Shown one piece after another: positions 51,296 to 60,500 of a stretch of DNA of 64,000 bases; position 1 is the stretch's first letter, and the number at the start of each line of letters is the position of its first letter. The position numbers were made by a program, and so were the translations under genes. The notes beneath the pieces were generated by a model. It had not been told where the DNA came from. It ran no database searches and saw only the letters and a list, made by a program, of their open reading frames with translations. The stretch comes from Streptomyces canus (GTDB taxonomy: Bacteria > Actinomycetota > Actinomycetes > Streptomycetales > Streptomycetaceae): positions 3,939,001 to 4,003,000 of the forward strand of contig NZ_JAUSYQ010000002.1 in assembly GCF_030816965.1 (NCBI RefSeq). The letters are read 5' to 3'.

Positions 51296-53686
51296 TCAAT
51301 CTCTCAGCAGATCGGGCACCCCGTCCCGGTCCGGCTGGTCGCGCTCCGCCGAGACGACCGTCAGCTGCTGGGTGGCCCGGGTGAGGGCGACGTAGAGCAC
51401 CCGCAGTCCGGCCGGGGACTCGTCGGCGATCTCGGCCGGGGAGACGACGACCGTCGCGTCGTACTCCAGGCCCTTGGCCTCCAGACTGCCGAGCGCCACC
51501 ACCCGGTCGCCGAGCCCGGTGAGCCAGCGGGCGGCTTCTTCCCGGCGGTTCATGGCGACGACGACGCCCACCGTCCCGTCGACGAGGTCGAGGAGGCGGG
51601 CCGCCTCCTCTCGGACGCTCTCTCCCAGCGACCTCCGTGCGACCGTGCCGCGTCCGTGGTTCGTTGTCACGAAACGCGGTTGGACGCCGGTGGACCGTAC
51701 GGCCGAGGGTGCCGTGGAGCCGGGCATGGCGAGGGCCAGCACCTTGGCCGCGAGGTCGGCGATCTCGGAGGGGTTGCGGTAGTTCACGGTGAGCTGGAAG
51801 CGGCGGCGGGGACGCGTACCGAGGGCCTCGTCGCGGGCCTCGGCGGCCTCGTCGGGGTCGGACCAGGAGGACTGCGCCGGGTCTCCCACGACCGTCCAGG
51901 TGGCGTGCCGGCCGCGGCGGCCGACCATGCGCCACTGCATCGGCGTGAGGTCCTGGGCCTCGTCGACGATGACGTGGGCGTACTCGACGCGTTCCTGGGC
52001 GAGCCGCTCGGCCCGCTCGCGCTGCGACTCCTCGCGGACCGGCATCAGCTCCTCGAGCCCGGTGAGGTGGTCGAGCGGGTCCAGTTCGCGCCTCTTCTTC
52101 GGGCGGGCCGGGGTGCCGAGGACCGCCTGGAGCTCGTCGAGCATGGCGATGTCGTGCACGGAGAGGCCGTCACGTCTGAGTGAGCGGGCGACCCTGCGGA
52201 CCTCGCCGGGATTGAGGATGCGGCGGGCCCAGCGGCCGAGGCGCCGCTCGTCGGCCATGGCGGCGAGGACGGCCTTCGGGGTGAGCTCCGGCCACCAGGC
52301 GTCGAGGAACTCGATGAAGCTGTCCTCGGAGGTGATGTCCTCGTCGAACGACGACCGGAGCTCGGCCGCCAGTTCGGGATCGGTGTGCCGGGGGCCCGCC
52401 CCGGACCGCGCCCACAGGGCGTCCAGGAGCAGCTTGCGGGCCCGGGGCCGCAGCAGGTTGACGGGCGCGGTACCGCTGAGGGCGTTCCGGCGGATGTTTT
52501 CCAGCTCGTCCGCCTCCAGTTCGAGCCGGCGCCCGAAGGCGACGACGCGGAGACGGGTGGAGGGTGCGGTGGAGGATGTGGTGGACGGCTCCTCCTCGCC
52601 GAAGGCGAGCTGCCCGGAACCGCTCCCCCCGCTGTGGCTCCCCAGCTCCAGCGCCCCCCGCGCCGCCTTCCGCAGCACCTTCAGCATCCGGTACGACCCC
52701 TTGGCGCGGGCCACCGCCGGGGAGTCGTACAGGGTGGCCTCGACGCCGTCGACCAGGGAGCCGATCGCGCGGATGGCGACCTGGCCCTCCTCACCGAGCG
52801 ACGGCAGGACACCCTCGGTGTACGCCACGAGCAGCGGGGTGGGCGAGACGATGAGGATGCCGCCGGCGTAGCGGCGCCGGTCCTGGTAGAGCAGATACGC
52901 GGCCCGGTGCAGGGCCACGGCTGTCTTGCCGGTGCCGGGGCCGCCCTCGACGTAGGTCACGGACGCGGCGGGGGCGCGGATGACCAGGTCCTGCTCGGCC
53001 TGGATGGAGGCGACGATGTCCCGCATGGTGTGACTGCGGGCCTGTCCCAGCGCGGCCATCAGGGCGCCGTCGCCGATGACGGCCAGCTCGTGGCCGCCGA
53101 GGAACGCCTTGAGCTCGGGGCGCATCAGGTCGTCCTCGACACCGAGGACCTTGCGGCCCTTGGAGCGGATCACCCGGCGTCGTACGACACGCCCGGGATC
53201 CACTGGAGTGGACCTGTAGAAGGGGGCGGCGGCCGGCGCCCGCCAGTCGATGACCAGCGGCGCGTACTCGGAGTCCAGGACTCCGATCCGGCCGATGTGC
53301 AGGGTCTCCGCGATGTCCGCGGTGCCGTCCTCCCGGACAGCGCCTTCGGCGGGCTCCACGGCGGTGTAGGCGCCGTCGGGCCCCTTCTTGCCGTCCTTGC
53401 CGAGGAGCAGGTCGATCCGGCCGAACAGGAAGTCCTCGAACTCGTTGTTGAGCCGGTTGAGGTGCACACCGGCCCGGAAAACCTGGGCGTCCCGCTCGGC
53501 GAGAGCGCCCGGTGTGCCGACCTGGCCGCGCTTGGCCGCGTCGTGCATGAGGAACTCCGCCTCGTGGATCTTCTCCTCGAGGCGCCGGTAGACCCGGTCC
53601 AGATGTTCCTGTTCGACGCCGATCTCGTGGTCCCGAACCGAGTCCTGAACCGAGCCGACCGCGGATTGTTGAGCCTGAGCGGCCAC
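51296..53686 (-). CDS. HelD-like UvrD-superfamily ATPase (RNA polymerase recycling factor type)
   Basis: A 796-aa superfamily 1 ATPase. The N-terminus has a helical hairpin (VEQEHLDRVYRRLEEKIHEA), the kind that enters the RNA polymerase secondary channel in HelD. Walker A is GGPGTGKTAVALHRAAYLLY, Walker B VIVDEAQDLTPMQWRMVGRR, with motifs TVVGDPAQSSW, LTVNYRNPSEIADLA and YVALTRATQQLTVVSAERDQ. HelD proteins release stalled RNA polymerase, and relatives (HelR) protect it from rifamycins. The GTG at 53686 follows GAAGGGGG. I could not find a convincing rifamycin-associated element upstream. It ends 200 bases before the structured RNA terminator. Confidence 0.88.
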   Translation of the reverse strand: MAAQAQQSAVGSVQDSVRDHEIGVEQEHLDRVYRRLEEKIHEAEFLMHDAAKRGQVGTPGALAERDAQVFRAGVHLNRLNNEFEDFLFGRIDLLLGKDGKKGPDGAYTAVEPAEGAVREDGTADIAETLHIGRIGVLDSEYAPLVIDWRAPAAAPFYRSTPVDPGRVVRRRVIRSKGRKVLGVEDDLMRPELKAFLGGHELAVIGDGALMAALGQARSHTMRDIVASIQAEQDLVIRAPAASVTYVEGGPGTGKTAVALHRAAYLLYQDRRRYAGGILIVSPTPLLVAYTEGVLPSLGEEGQVAIRAIGSLVDGVEATLYDSPAVARAKGSYRMLKVLRKAARGALELGSHSGGSGSGQLAFGEEEPSTTSSTAPSTRLRVVAFGRRLELEADELENIRRNALSGTAPVNLLRPRARKLLLDALWARSGAGPRHTDPELAAELRSSFDEDITSEDSFIEFLDAWWPELTPKAVLAAMADERRLGRWARRILNPGEVRRVARSLRRDGLSVHDIAMLDELQAVLGTPARPKKRRELDPLDHLTGLEELMPVREESQRERAERLAQERVEYAHVIVDEAQDLTPMQWRMVGRRGRHATWTVVGDPAQSSWSDPDEAAEARDEALGTRPRRRFQLTVNYRNPSEIADLAAKVLALAMPGSTAPSAVRSTGVQPRFVTTNHGRGTVARRSLGESVREEAARLLDLVDGTVGVVVAMNRREEAARWLTGLGDRVVALGSLEAKGLEYDATVVVSPAEIADESPAGLRVLYVALTRATQQLTVVSAERDQPDRDGVPDLLRD

Positions 53687-53749
53687 CGGGCCCCCTTCTG
53701 ACGTGCTGGGCAGCCGTCAACCGTACGCGAAGGGGGGCCCGGCGGGAAG

Positions 53750-54577
53750 TTACGCGTCGACCTCGACGAGCTTCTTGCCGTCGGAGGTGACGACCTCGAA
53801 GTGGTCGATCGTGTTCTGAGCCGGTGCGACCGCGCCGCCGATGTAGAGAGGCTGCTTGGACTCCGGAGTCTTGCCGTCCGGGATGCCGTAGCCCCACTTG
53901 CCGACGGACCAGGTGGAGGCCGTCCAGCGCTCGCCGTTGTCGGTGACGGCGATGAGGGAGCACTTGAGCTCTCCCTTGACGCCCTTGAGCTCCAGACCGA
54001 GCGAGGTGCCCCAGTCCTTCGTCTGCATGGCGACGGTCGCGCTGACGCCGGTCGAGGAGTCGGTCGCCGACACCTTGTCGTTCATGGACTCGAAGAGTTC
54101 CTTCGCGGTGCTCGCGAGGACTCTCGGCTGCTCACTGTCGCCGCCGGAGTCGCCGCCGCCCGCCGCCATCGCGGCGAACGGACCGCCGATGATCAGCGCG
54201 GCCGCGGCCGCGACCATGTAGAAGCTGCGGCGCCGCTTCTGGGCACGGCGCTCGGCGACCTCGTCCACCAGCTTGTTCACGATCCGCGGACTGGGCTTGG
54301 CGGAGAGCGACTCACCGATCGCGGGGGTGCCGGAGCCCGGCAGGTCCGCGAGGGCGGCGAGCATCGGCTCCATGCCGGCGAGCTCGTCGAGCTGCTGGGC
54401 GCACCATTCGCAGGTGGCGAGATGAGCCTCGAAAGCGGTTGCCTCGGCGTCGTCGAGGATCCCGAGGGCGTAGGCGCCGACGGTCTCATGCTCGTTCGGC
54501 ACCGGAGATCCCATCATGGAACCTGACATACCCGAACCACCTGTGCCGAATCCCTGGTTACCCCCATACACACTCAT
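53750..54577 (-). CDS. rsuA: Anti-sigma factor of SigU (zinc-binding, membrane)
   Basis: A 275-aa single-span membrane protein that holds SigU inactive. The ZAS-type motif HLATCEWC (H-x3-C-x2-C) lies near residues 57-64 in an N-terminal domain (HETVGAYALGILDDAEATAF). A membrane helix follows (about residues 125-147, YMVAAAAALIIGGPFAAMAA) and an extracytoplasmic beta domain (TKDWGTSLGLELKGVKGELK) that may sense cell-envelope stress. ATG at 54577 overlaps the sigU stop (TGATG). Names are given from family plus chromosomal position (SCO2953). Confidence 0.88.
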   Translation of the reverse strand: MSVYGGNQGFGTGGSGMSGSMMGSPVPNEHETVGAYALGILDDAEATAFEAHLATCEWCAQQLDELAGMEPMLAALADLPGSGTPAIGESLSAKPSPRIVNKLVDEVAERRAQKRRRSFYMVAAAAALIIGGPFAAMAAGGGDSGGDSEQPRVLASTAKELFESMNDKVSATDSSTGVSATVAMQTKDWGTSLGLELKGVKGELKCSLIAVTDNGERWTASTWSVGKWGYGIPDGKTPESKQPLYIGGAVAPAQNTIDHFEVVTSDGKKLVEVDA

Positions 54578-55152
54578 CACGCCGTCACCCCCCGCTCCTC
54601 CAGTGCGAGCTTCATCGACCGCAGGGCGTAGAAGACCCGCGAGCGGACGGTTCCGCTGGGAATGCCCAGGGTCTCGGCCGCCTCGTTGACGGTACGCCCC
54701 TTGAAATACGTCTCGACGAGTACCTCCCGGTGGGCGGGGGTCAGGTCGTCCAACGCATCCGACAGCGTCATCAACCACAGCGCCTTGTCGATCTCGTCCT
54801 CCGCGGGGATGACCTCCAGCGGCGACGGATCGACCTCCTGCGGCCGGGCCTGCCGGCTGCGGTGGCCGTCGATGACGATGCGCCGGGCGACCGTCACCAG
54901 CCAGGGGCGTACCGATCCGGTCGCTCGATTGAGCTGTCCGGCGTTCTTCCAGGCACGGATGAGCGTCTCCTGCACCACGTCCTCGGCTCTCTGGCGGTCA
55001 CCCGCAACCAACCGGAGGACATACGCAAGGAGAGGCCCGGCGTGCTCTCTGTACAGGGCACGCATCAGCTCCTCATCAGGTTCCGAGGGCTGGGACATGC
55101 GATGTCGGGCCCTCGATCCACGTTCATTGGCCACGACGGAATCCTTGCGCAC
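54577..55152 (-). CDS. sigU: RNA polymerase ECF sigma factor SigU
   Basis: A 191-aa ECF sigma factor. Region 2 is MRALYREHAGPLLAYVLRLV and AEDVVQETLIRAWKN; region 4 is ALDDLTPAHREVLVETYFKG and NEAAETLGIPSGTVRSRVFY. In S. coelicolor loss of RsuA frees SigU, which changes secretion and blocks aerial growth (known work, recalled). The GTG at 55152 sits 5 bases after GGAGG; GTG 55158 overlaps that site, and an ATG at 55098 (SQPSEPDEEL) is a shorter alternative. It is co-transcribed with rsuA. Confidence 0.9.
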   Translation of the reverse strand: MRKDSVVANERGSRARHRMSQPSEPDEELMRALYREHAGPLLAYVLRLVAGDRQRAEDVVQETLIRAWKNAGQLNRATGSVRPWLVTVARRIVIDGHRSRQARPQEVDPSPLEVIPAEDEIDKALWLMTLSDALDDLTPAHREVLVETYFKGRTVNEAAETLGIPSGTVRSRVFYALRSMKLALEERGVTA

Positions 55153-55416
55153 GCCCACCTCCGATGTCCCGGGTTCCCCCAGTCGGTCGCTCGACTACGG
55201 GTACGGACGTGAGGTGTTGGGTGTTCAAAGTGCGACGACAGTTTTCTCCTGAGTGACGTGACGAGACAGGACATGCGCGCACATTCCCGCCGCGCGATCT
55301 TTACATTTCCACCACACAGGCAAGATCACCACTACGGCCCGTGAGGTTGAGCGAGTAAACGACATGTAATCGAAATCACTTCGACAGGCCCTCCGCAGAA
55401 GGGACATAACGACCAG
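55153..55416. promoter_or_regulatory. sigU upstream region, unusually AT-rich
   Basis: 264 bases with clearly higher A+T than the rest of the window, upstream of sigU and past the CGNR gene. It should hold the sigU promoter(s), probably including an autoregulated one. The 60-codon minus-strand frame across it has poor codon bias and is not called. Confidence 0.5.
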
Positions 55417-56037
55417 TCAGGTGCGCGAGAGAGCCGCCCGCCTCCGATGCCGGGCCACTCTTTCGCGGTTCCCACAGACCTCACTGGAGCACCAGCGCCT
55501 CCTGCGCCCCCGTGACGTATCCAGATAGACGATGGGGCAGTTGTCCCCTTCGCACTCTCTGATCGCCGCCCGTGCGACCGGATCCGTCAGCAGCCCCACG
55601 GCGTCCCTGGCGATGGCCCCGAGCAGTGCCGCACAGCCGGGCGGACCGTCCAACTCGCGCACCAGTGAGCCGTCCTCGTCCCGTACCGCGCGCGGGGCCG
55701 GAGGTGCGGCACGGGCGACGTCGTTGACGTGGGCGAGCGCGAGGTCGTAGCCGTGGGAGTTACCGGCATAATTCACACGGCCCGGCTGACCCCCTGGCGC
55801 TCCTCGCACCAACTGCCCGATCCATCCGCGCAGTTCCCGGAAGCCCACGAGCCAGGACGGGTCCGCGTGCGTCAGGTCGGTCCCGTCCGGCACCAGCCCC
55901 GAACCGACGATCCAGGCGCACAACACCTCCGTCGAGTCGAGGCGTTCCTCGGGGTGGGTGGTCGCGAGGAGGTCGAGGCTGATCCGTCCGGCGTCGAACC
56001 GCAGCTCGTACGCGACCGTGGCCATACCCAGTGCCAT
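55417..56037 (-). CDS. CGNR zinc-finger / ABATE-domain protein
   Basis: A 206-aa protein with an N-terminal ABATE domain (YELRFDAGRISLDLLATTHP; WLVGFRELRGWIGQLVRG) and a C-terminal CGNR zinc finger (RECEGDNCPIVYLDTSRGRR then WCSSEVCGNRERVARHRRR). Such proteins are presumed stress-linked DNA-binding regulators. The ATG at 56037 is used; ATG 56025 (ATVAYEL) is an alternative. Its promoter region abuts a divergent DUF1772 gene. Confidence 0.9.
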   Translation of the reverse strand: MALGMATVAYELRFDAGRISLDLLATTHPEERLDSTEVLCAWIVGSGLVPDGTDLTHADPSWLVGFRELRGWIGQLVRGAPGGQPGRVNYAGNSHGYDLALAHVNDVARAAPPAPRAVRDEDGSLVRELDGPPGCAALLGAIARDAVGLLTDPVARAAIRECEGDNCPIVYLDTSRGRRRRWCSSEVCGNRERVARHRRRAALSRT

Positions 56038-56236
56038 GTGCCAGTCACCGCCTAGGGTGCCCCGGCCGTAAGGGGTCGGTGAGGTGCTTCGCGGCTGCTC
56101 CGGGGCTCCCTCTTACAGTGCCCTCCCGCTCTCGCCGCCGGAACCCCTCGTACCGGGAGCGGTGCCTGGACGCGCACGTATGCGGCGGCGCGTCTCGGCC
56201 ATGTCGGCGCGCTGGGCGGGGCCCTTGACTGGAGAC

Positions 56237-56734
56237 ATGACACAGAGCAGCGGGAGGAGCCGATTCGTCCTCAGCCGGTTCGTCCTGGGCGCGGCCACGG
56301 TCGCCACGGGCCTGATCGCCGGGGCCTTCTACGCCTTCGCGTGCGCCGTCATGCCGGGCCTGGCGCACAGCGACGACCGCGTCTACGTCACCGTGATGCG
56401 CGACATCAACCAGGTCATCCAGAACCCGGTGTTCTTCCTGAGCTTGCTGGGCGCACCGGCCCTCACGGCGGTGGCGGCCTGGCAGGCCCGGGGCAGCCGC
56501 CACCGGTGGTGGGTGTGGGCGGCCCTGGCGGCCTCCGCCCTGGCGTTCCTGGTCACCGTCGTCTTCAACATCCCCCTCAACGACGGCCTCGCGCGGGGCG
56601 GCGACCCCGGCGCGCTCCGCGAGGAGTTCGAAGATCCCTGGGTGGCGTGGAACGTGGTGCGGGCGGTGCTGCTGACGGTGGCGCTGGGCCTTCTGGTGAA
56701 GGCCACGGGCAGCCGTGCCGCGAGGGTCGACTAG
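56237..56734 (+). CDS. DUF1772 (anthrone-oxygenase-like) membrane protein
   Basis: A 165-aa protein with four predicted membrane helices (FVLGAATVATGLIAGAFYAF; FFLSLLGAPALTAVAAWQ; WVWAALAASALAFLVTVVFN; VRAVLLTVALGLLV). The FNIPLNDGLA motif after helix 3 is the DUF1772 hallmark, with an Asn and Asp seen in anthrone oxygenases. Most bacterial members are of unknown role. ATG at 56237 follows GGAGAC closely. It converges on nnaR, leaving 22 bases. Confidence 0.85.
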   Translation: MTQSSGRSRFVLSRFVLGAATVATGLIAGAFYAFACAVMPGLAHSDDRVYVTVMRDINQVIQNPVFFLSLLGAPALTAVAAWQARGSRHRWWVWAALAASALAFLVTVVFNIPLNDGLARGGDPGALREEFEDPWVAWNVVRAVLLTVALGLLVKATGSRAARVD

Positions 56735-56756
56735 CCAGCCAGTCCCTCGGCAGGCG

Positions 56757-57911
56757 CTAGACGTCCGCGTACTTGGTGTCGGCGGCCGGGTCCAGTGCCA
56801 ACCGGTACCCCCGCTTCACCACCGTCTGGATCAGCTTCGGCGCCCCCAGGGCCGTACGGAGACGGGCCATCGCCGTCTCCACCGCGTGCTCATCCCGGCC
56901 GGCGCCCGGCAGCGCCCGCAGCAGTTCCGCCCGCGACACCACCCAGCCCGGCCGCCGGGACAGCGCCCGCAGCAAGGACATCCCCGCCGGCGGCACCGGC
57001 CGCAGCGCCCCGTCGACCAGCACCGCGTGCCCCCGGATCTCCACCCGGTGGCCGGCGATGGGCAACGACCGGGCCCGCCCGGGAAGCTCCTGGCACAGCA
57101 ACTGCACGAGCGGCCCGAGCCGGAAGCGCTCGGGCGACACGGTGTCCACCCCTCGCGCCTGCAACGGCAACGCCGTCACCGGCCCGACACACGCCGGCAG
57201 CACATCGTGGTGGAGAGCGGCGAGCAGCTCCGGAAGCAGACTCCGGTCCTCGGCCCGGGAGAGAAGGGAAGCCGCGGCGGGCGCGCTCGTGAAGGTCACC
57301 GCGTCCAGCCCCCGCGAGACAGCCGCGTCCAGCAGCCGGTCCATCGGCCCGAGGTCCTCCGGCGGCATCCACCGGTACACCGGCACCCCCACGACCTCCG
57401 CTCCCGCGGCCCGCAACGCCTCCACGAACCCGGGCAACGGCTCCCCGTGCAGCTGAATGGCGACCCGACGCCCCTCGACCCCCTCCTCCAGCAGCCGGTC
57501 CAGTACCTCGGCCATGGACTCGGACGACGGCGACCAGTCCTCCGTCAGCCCGGCGGCCCTTATGGATCCCTTGACCTTCGGGCCGCGCGCGAGCAGTTCC
57601 ACCTCGCGCAGCCGGTCGAGGAGCGCCTCACCGAGCCCCCACCCGTCGGCAGCCTCGACCCACCCCCGGAAGCCGATGGCGGTCGTGGCGATCACGACAT
57701 CGGGCGCCTGGTCGATCAGATCCTTCGTCGCCGCCAGCAGTTCACTGTCGTCGGAGAGAGGAACGATCCGCAGGGCCGGCGCGTGCAGTACGGCGGCCCC
57801 ACGGCGCTGGAGCAGCGCACCGAGTTCGTCTGCTCGGCGCGCGGCCGTGACTCCCACGGTGAACCCCGCGAGGGGGCCGTGTTGCTCTGCTGCCTGCTGT
57901 TCGTCGTACAT
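56757..57911 (-). CDS. nnaR: Nitrate-assimilation regulator NnaR (uroporphyrinogen-III synthase-like with winged helix)
   Basis: A 384-aa fusion: residues about 15-265 are a HemD (uroporphyrinogen-III synthase) fold (GFTVGVTAARRADELGALLQ; DAVTFTSAPAAASLLSRAED), and residues about 290-384 an OmpR-type winged helix (GHAVLVDGALRPVPPAGMSL; ELLRALPGAGRDEHAVETAM; KLIQTVVKRGYRLALDP). In S. coelicolor the homologue SCO2958 (recalled) is a GlnR-controlled activator of nitrate/nitrite genes. It lies downstream of narK on the same strand, separated by a terminator, so it may also have its own promoter. Confidence 0.88.
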   Translation of the reverse strand: MYDEQQAAEQHGPLAGFTVGVTAARRADELGALLQRRGAAVLHAPALRIVPLSDDSELLAATKDLIDQAPDVVIATTAIGFRGWVEAADGWGLGEALLDRLREVELLARGPKVKGSIRAAGLTEDWSPSSESMAEVLDRLLEEGVEGRRVAIQLHGEPLPGFVEALRAAGAEVVGVPVYRWMPPEDLGPMDRLLDAAVSRGLDAVTFTSAPAAASLLSRAEDRSLLPELLAALHHDVLPACVGPVTALPLQARGVDTVSPERFRLGPLVQLLCQELPGRARSLPIAGHRVEIRGHAVLVDGALRPVPPAGMSLLRALSRRPGWVVSRAELLRALPGAGRDEHAVETAMARLRTALGAPKLIQTVVKRGYRLALDPAADTKYADV

Positions 57912-57950
57912 GGCTGTCGTCCCACAGTCTGTCGTCTGACCTACATGCCG

Positions 57951-57984
57951 ACCGAGCCTGTCAACGGCTCGTGACAGGCTCGGT
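57951..57984 (-). terminator. Terminator between narK and nnaR
   Basis: ACCGAGCCTGTCA pairs perfectly over 13 bp with TGACAGGCTCGGT around an 8-nt loop. It lies 26 bases after the narK stop and 40 before the nnaR start, so it could attenuate read-through into nnaR. Confidence 0.85.
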
Positions 57985-58009
57985 TCCGCTATATGTCGCC
58001 AGTGTTACG

Positions 58010-59392
58010 TCACACCTCGGCGTAGCTGAGCTGCGGCTTCGCCTCGGAGGCGGTCGTGGCCTGGCCCTGGGCGGCCGAGCGGCGAAGGTATACGGCCCAG
58101 GTGACCAGGAAGCAGGCCGCGTAGAAGGCGAGGAAGGCGACGAACGCGCCGGTTCCGGAGCCGTAGGAGAGGAAGGACTGCCGGAAGGCGAGGTTGATGC
58201 CGACGCCGCCGAGTGCGCCGACCGCGCCGATCAGGCCCATGGAGGCTCCGGAGAGTCGGCGTCCGTAGGCGGCGGCCGCTTCGCCCTCGAGCCCCTTGCC
58301 CAAGGCCTTCGTGTGGAAGATGCCGGGGATCATCTTGAAGGTCGAGCCGTTGCCGAGGCCGCTGAGGACGAACAGGACCACGAACGCGACCGTGAACAGT
58401 CCGAGCGACTTCTGCATGCTGGCGGCGATCAGGACCGCGGTCGCCACGCCCATGCCGACGTAGTTGTACAGGGTGATCTTCGCGCCGCCGTACTTGTCGG
58501 CCAGCGCGCCGCCGACGGGACGGATCAGCGAGCCGAGCAGCGGGCCGATGAAGGTGACGTACGCGGCCTCCAGCGGGGTGCGCCCGAACTGGTTCGTCAG
58601 CACCTGCCCGAAGGCGAAGCTGTAGCCGATGAACGAGCCGAACGTGCCGATGTAGAGGAAGGACATGATCCAGGTGTGGCCGTCCTTCGCGGCGTCCTTG
58701 GCGGCGCCGGTGTCGTTCTTCACGTTCTCGATGTTGTCCATGAAGACCGCGGCGAGGACGGCGGCGACGAGGATCAGCGGGATGTAGATCCCGAGCAGTA
58801 CCCGGGGTCCGCCGCTGGCGCCGATGATCGCGAGGGCGGCCAGCTGGATGACCGGGACGCCGATGTTGCCGCCGCCGGCGTTGAGCCCGAGGGCCCACCC
58901 CTTCTTACGGAGGGGGAAGAACGCGTTGATGTTGGTCATCGAGGAGGCGAAGTTGCCGCCGCCGATACCGGCCAGCAGGCCGACCAGCAGGAAGGTGTTG
59001 AACGAGGTGCCCGGCTTCATCACGGTGAAGGCGGCGACGGTGGGGACGAGGAGCAGGCTGGCCGAGATGATCGTCCAGTTCCGCCCGCCGAAGATCGCCA
59101 CGGCGAAGGTGTAGGGCACCCGGACGACGGCTCCGACCAGGGTGACCATCGAGGTCAGCATGAACTTGTCGGCCGGGGTGAGGCCGTACTCCGGGCCCAT
59201 GAAGAGCACGAGCACCGACCACAGGGTCCAGATCGAGAACCCGATGTGCTCGGAGAGAACGGAGAAGAGCAGGTTGCGCTTGGCGACCTTCTCTCCGGTC
59301 TCCTTCCAGAAGGTCTCGTCCTCCGGATCCCACTGCTGGATCCAGCGGCCGCCCCTGCTCGGGGGTGCGGGGGCTGTACTAGGGGCTGTCAT
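58010..59392 (-). CDS. narK: Nitrate/nitrite transporter NarK
   Basis: A 460-aa MFS protein of the nitrate-nitrite porter family with 12 membrane segments. The nitrate signatures are GIGGGNFASSMTNINAFFPL and GLNAGGGNIGVPVIQLAALA (TM5 and neighbouring). It takes up nitrate for assimilation. The start ATG at 59392 precedes APSTAPAPPSRGGRW. The following gene is nnaR; an upstream region with GlnR-like elements suggests nitrogen control. Confidence 0.95.
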   Translation of the reverse strand: MTAPSTAPAPPSRGGRWIQQWDPEDETFWKETGEKVAKRNLLFSVLSEHIGFSIWTLWSVLVLFMGPEYGLTPADKFMLTSMVTLVGAVVRVPYTFAVAIFGGRNWTIISASLLLVPTVAAFTVMKPGTSFNTFLLVGLLAGIGGGNFASSMTNINAFFPLRKKGWALGLNAGGGNIGVPVIQLAALAIIGASGGPRVLLGIYIPLILVAAVLAAVFMDNIENVKNDTGAAKDAAKDGHTWIMSFLYIGTFGSFIGYSFAFGQVLTNQFGRTPLEAAYVTFIGPLLGSLIRPVGGALADKYGGAKITLYNYVGMGVATAVLIAASMQKSLGLFTVAFVVLFVLSGLGNGSTFKMIPGIFHTKALGKGLEGEAAAAYGRRLSGASMGLIGAVGALGGVGINLAFRQSFLSYGSGTGAFVAFLAFYAACFLVTWAVYLRRSAAQGQATTASEAKPQLSYAEV

Positions 59393-59473
59393 GACGCCTC
59401 CACGGTGCTCCGGGACTCGGTGGTTCTTTGCGGGGATGCTGAGCGGTGATAGGTCCCGAAGGTAGGGATGGCG

Positions 59474-59500
59474 CGTTTCCTGCCTGTGGCACAGGGTGAC
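59474..59500 (-). promoter_or_regulatory. Possible GlnR site upstream of narK
   Basis: On the minus strand GTCAC (59500-59496), GCCAC (59490-59486) and GAAAC (59478-59474) follow roughly the 10-12-base spacing of GlnR a/b boxes. Spacing is not exact, so confidence is low. It is about 82-108 bases upstream of the narK ATG. Confidence 0.35.
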
Positions 59501-59626
59501 CGGAAAGGAACGTTGCTCTCACCCCGGCGGGGGGCGGGATGAGAGGTCGTGGGGTCTTTGTGTTACGAACAGCTCCGCGCCGGGGAACCGCGGTGTGAGA
59601 GCCGGTCCACGCCGCAGGCTACCGCT

Positions 59627-59974
59627 TCAGTCGTCGGCATCCTCGGGCTCGTCGTAGTCCTCGAGGATCCGCAGCCCGAGGTCGGACTCCCAGTCCAGGG
59701 CCCATCGGCGCAGGTCGGTGATGTCCTCGAGGGCGAGTCCGTGGGCGGCGAACTCCTCGTCGCCGACCCATACGATGCTTTCGAGGCGGTCGCGCAGCTC
59801 AACGAGGTCAAAGTCTCCCAGCTGCTCGAGCTCGATCACGGAGTAGTACAGGCAGGCCGCGTGGACGTCGATCACATCCTGAGGCAGGCCGCGGCCGACG
59901 AGGGCACGCATCGCCATGGAGAGCGTGCTCTGCCTTCCGTCCGTAAGGAGCGGGGCGACATCCATCGCCGGCAT
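59627..59974 (-). CDS. Conserved hypothetical acidic protein, 115 aa
   Basis: An acidic helical protein (LVELRDRLESIVWVGDEEFA; DLRRWALDWESDLGLRILED) without membrane span or recognisable motif. Codon bias is normal. ATG at 59974 follows GAGGGA; a TTG at 59986 is an alternative. It stands alone between narK and the degenerate region. Function unknown. Confidence 0.65.
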   Translation of the reverse strand: MPAMDVAPLLTDGRQSTLSMAMRALVGRGLPQDVIDVHAACLYYSVIELEQLGDFDLVELRDRLESIVWVGDEEFAAHGLALEDITDLRRWALDWESDLGLRILEDYDEPEDADD

Positions 59975-60184
59975 CGGATCCCTCAAGCTCGCCTCCTGCC
60001 CTCGGTGAATTGTCCGCGCCGCATGCCATGATCCGATGCCATGAGGCGCGCCGGCGCGAACGGGGCCGGGTTCGCGGTCAACGGTGGCTGGGGCGCCCGT
60101 GTAGGCGCGGCGCGTTCCTGACCGCCTTCTCTGTGCACCACCGCCGTAGGCCTGATTGCGTTACGGCGACCCGGTCGCCCGTGA

Positions 60185-60350
60185 TCACACCGCGGCGCCC
60201 CCACCCACCTCGAACCACACCAACTTCCCCGCACCCCGGTCGAGAAGCCCGTCCCCGAGTGACCAGCCGCCCCACGCATCGGCGAACTCCTGCACAAGGA
60301 ACAGCCCACGCCCACCGACCCCGTCCACCGAGGCAGGCGGAACGCGATTG
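60185..60350 (-). pseudogene. C-terminal remnant of an ATP-binding (HATPase, RsbW-like) protein
   Basis: The minus strand from about 60350 to the TGA at 60185 encodes SVDGVGGRGLFLVQEFADAW followed by the matching end of a streptomycete serine-kinase-type ATPase (GxGRGL is the nucleotide lid). The N-terminal half and start are missing, so it is a truncated relic. The longer frames crossing it are by-products. Confidence 0.7.
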
Positions 60351-60500
60351 CCACGAGGTCGGGCGAAGGGAGCGGGGATGTAGGGGTGGCTGTCCCAGAC
60401 CCCGCCCCGAAGCCGCCTCGCCGAGGGCCGTCAGCCTCACCAAGGCGGGCCCCTTGGCATTTCGCGGGGCTACGAAGGCGGTGAAGTCTCGTTCAATGGC

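Noticed and set aside
53687..53749. Rifamycin-associated element upstream of the HelD-like gene
   Set aside because: I looked for an inverted repeat of that type in the short gap and found none convincing.
55225..55407. 60-codon minus-strand ORF upstream of sigU
   Set aside because: Third-position GC is low for this genome and no ribosome site is present; it is better explained as promoter DNA.
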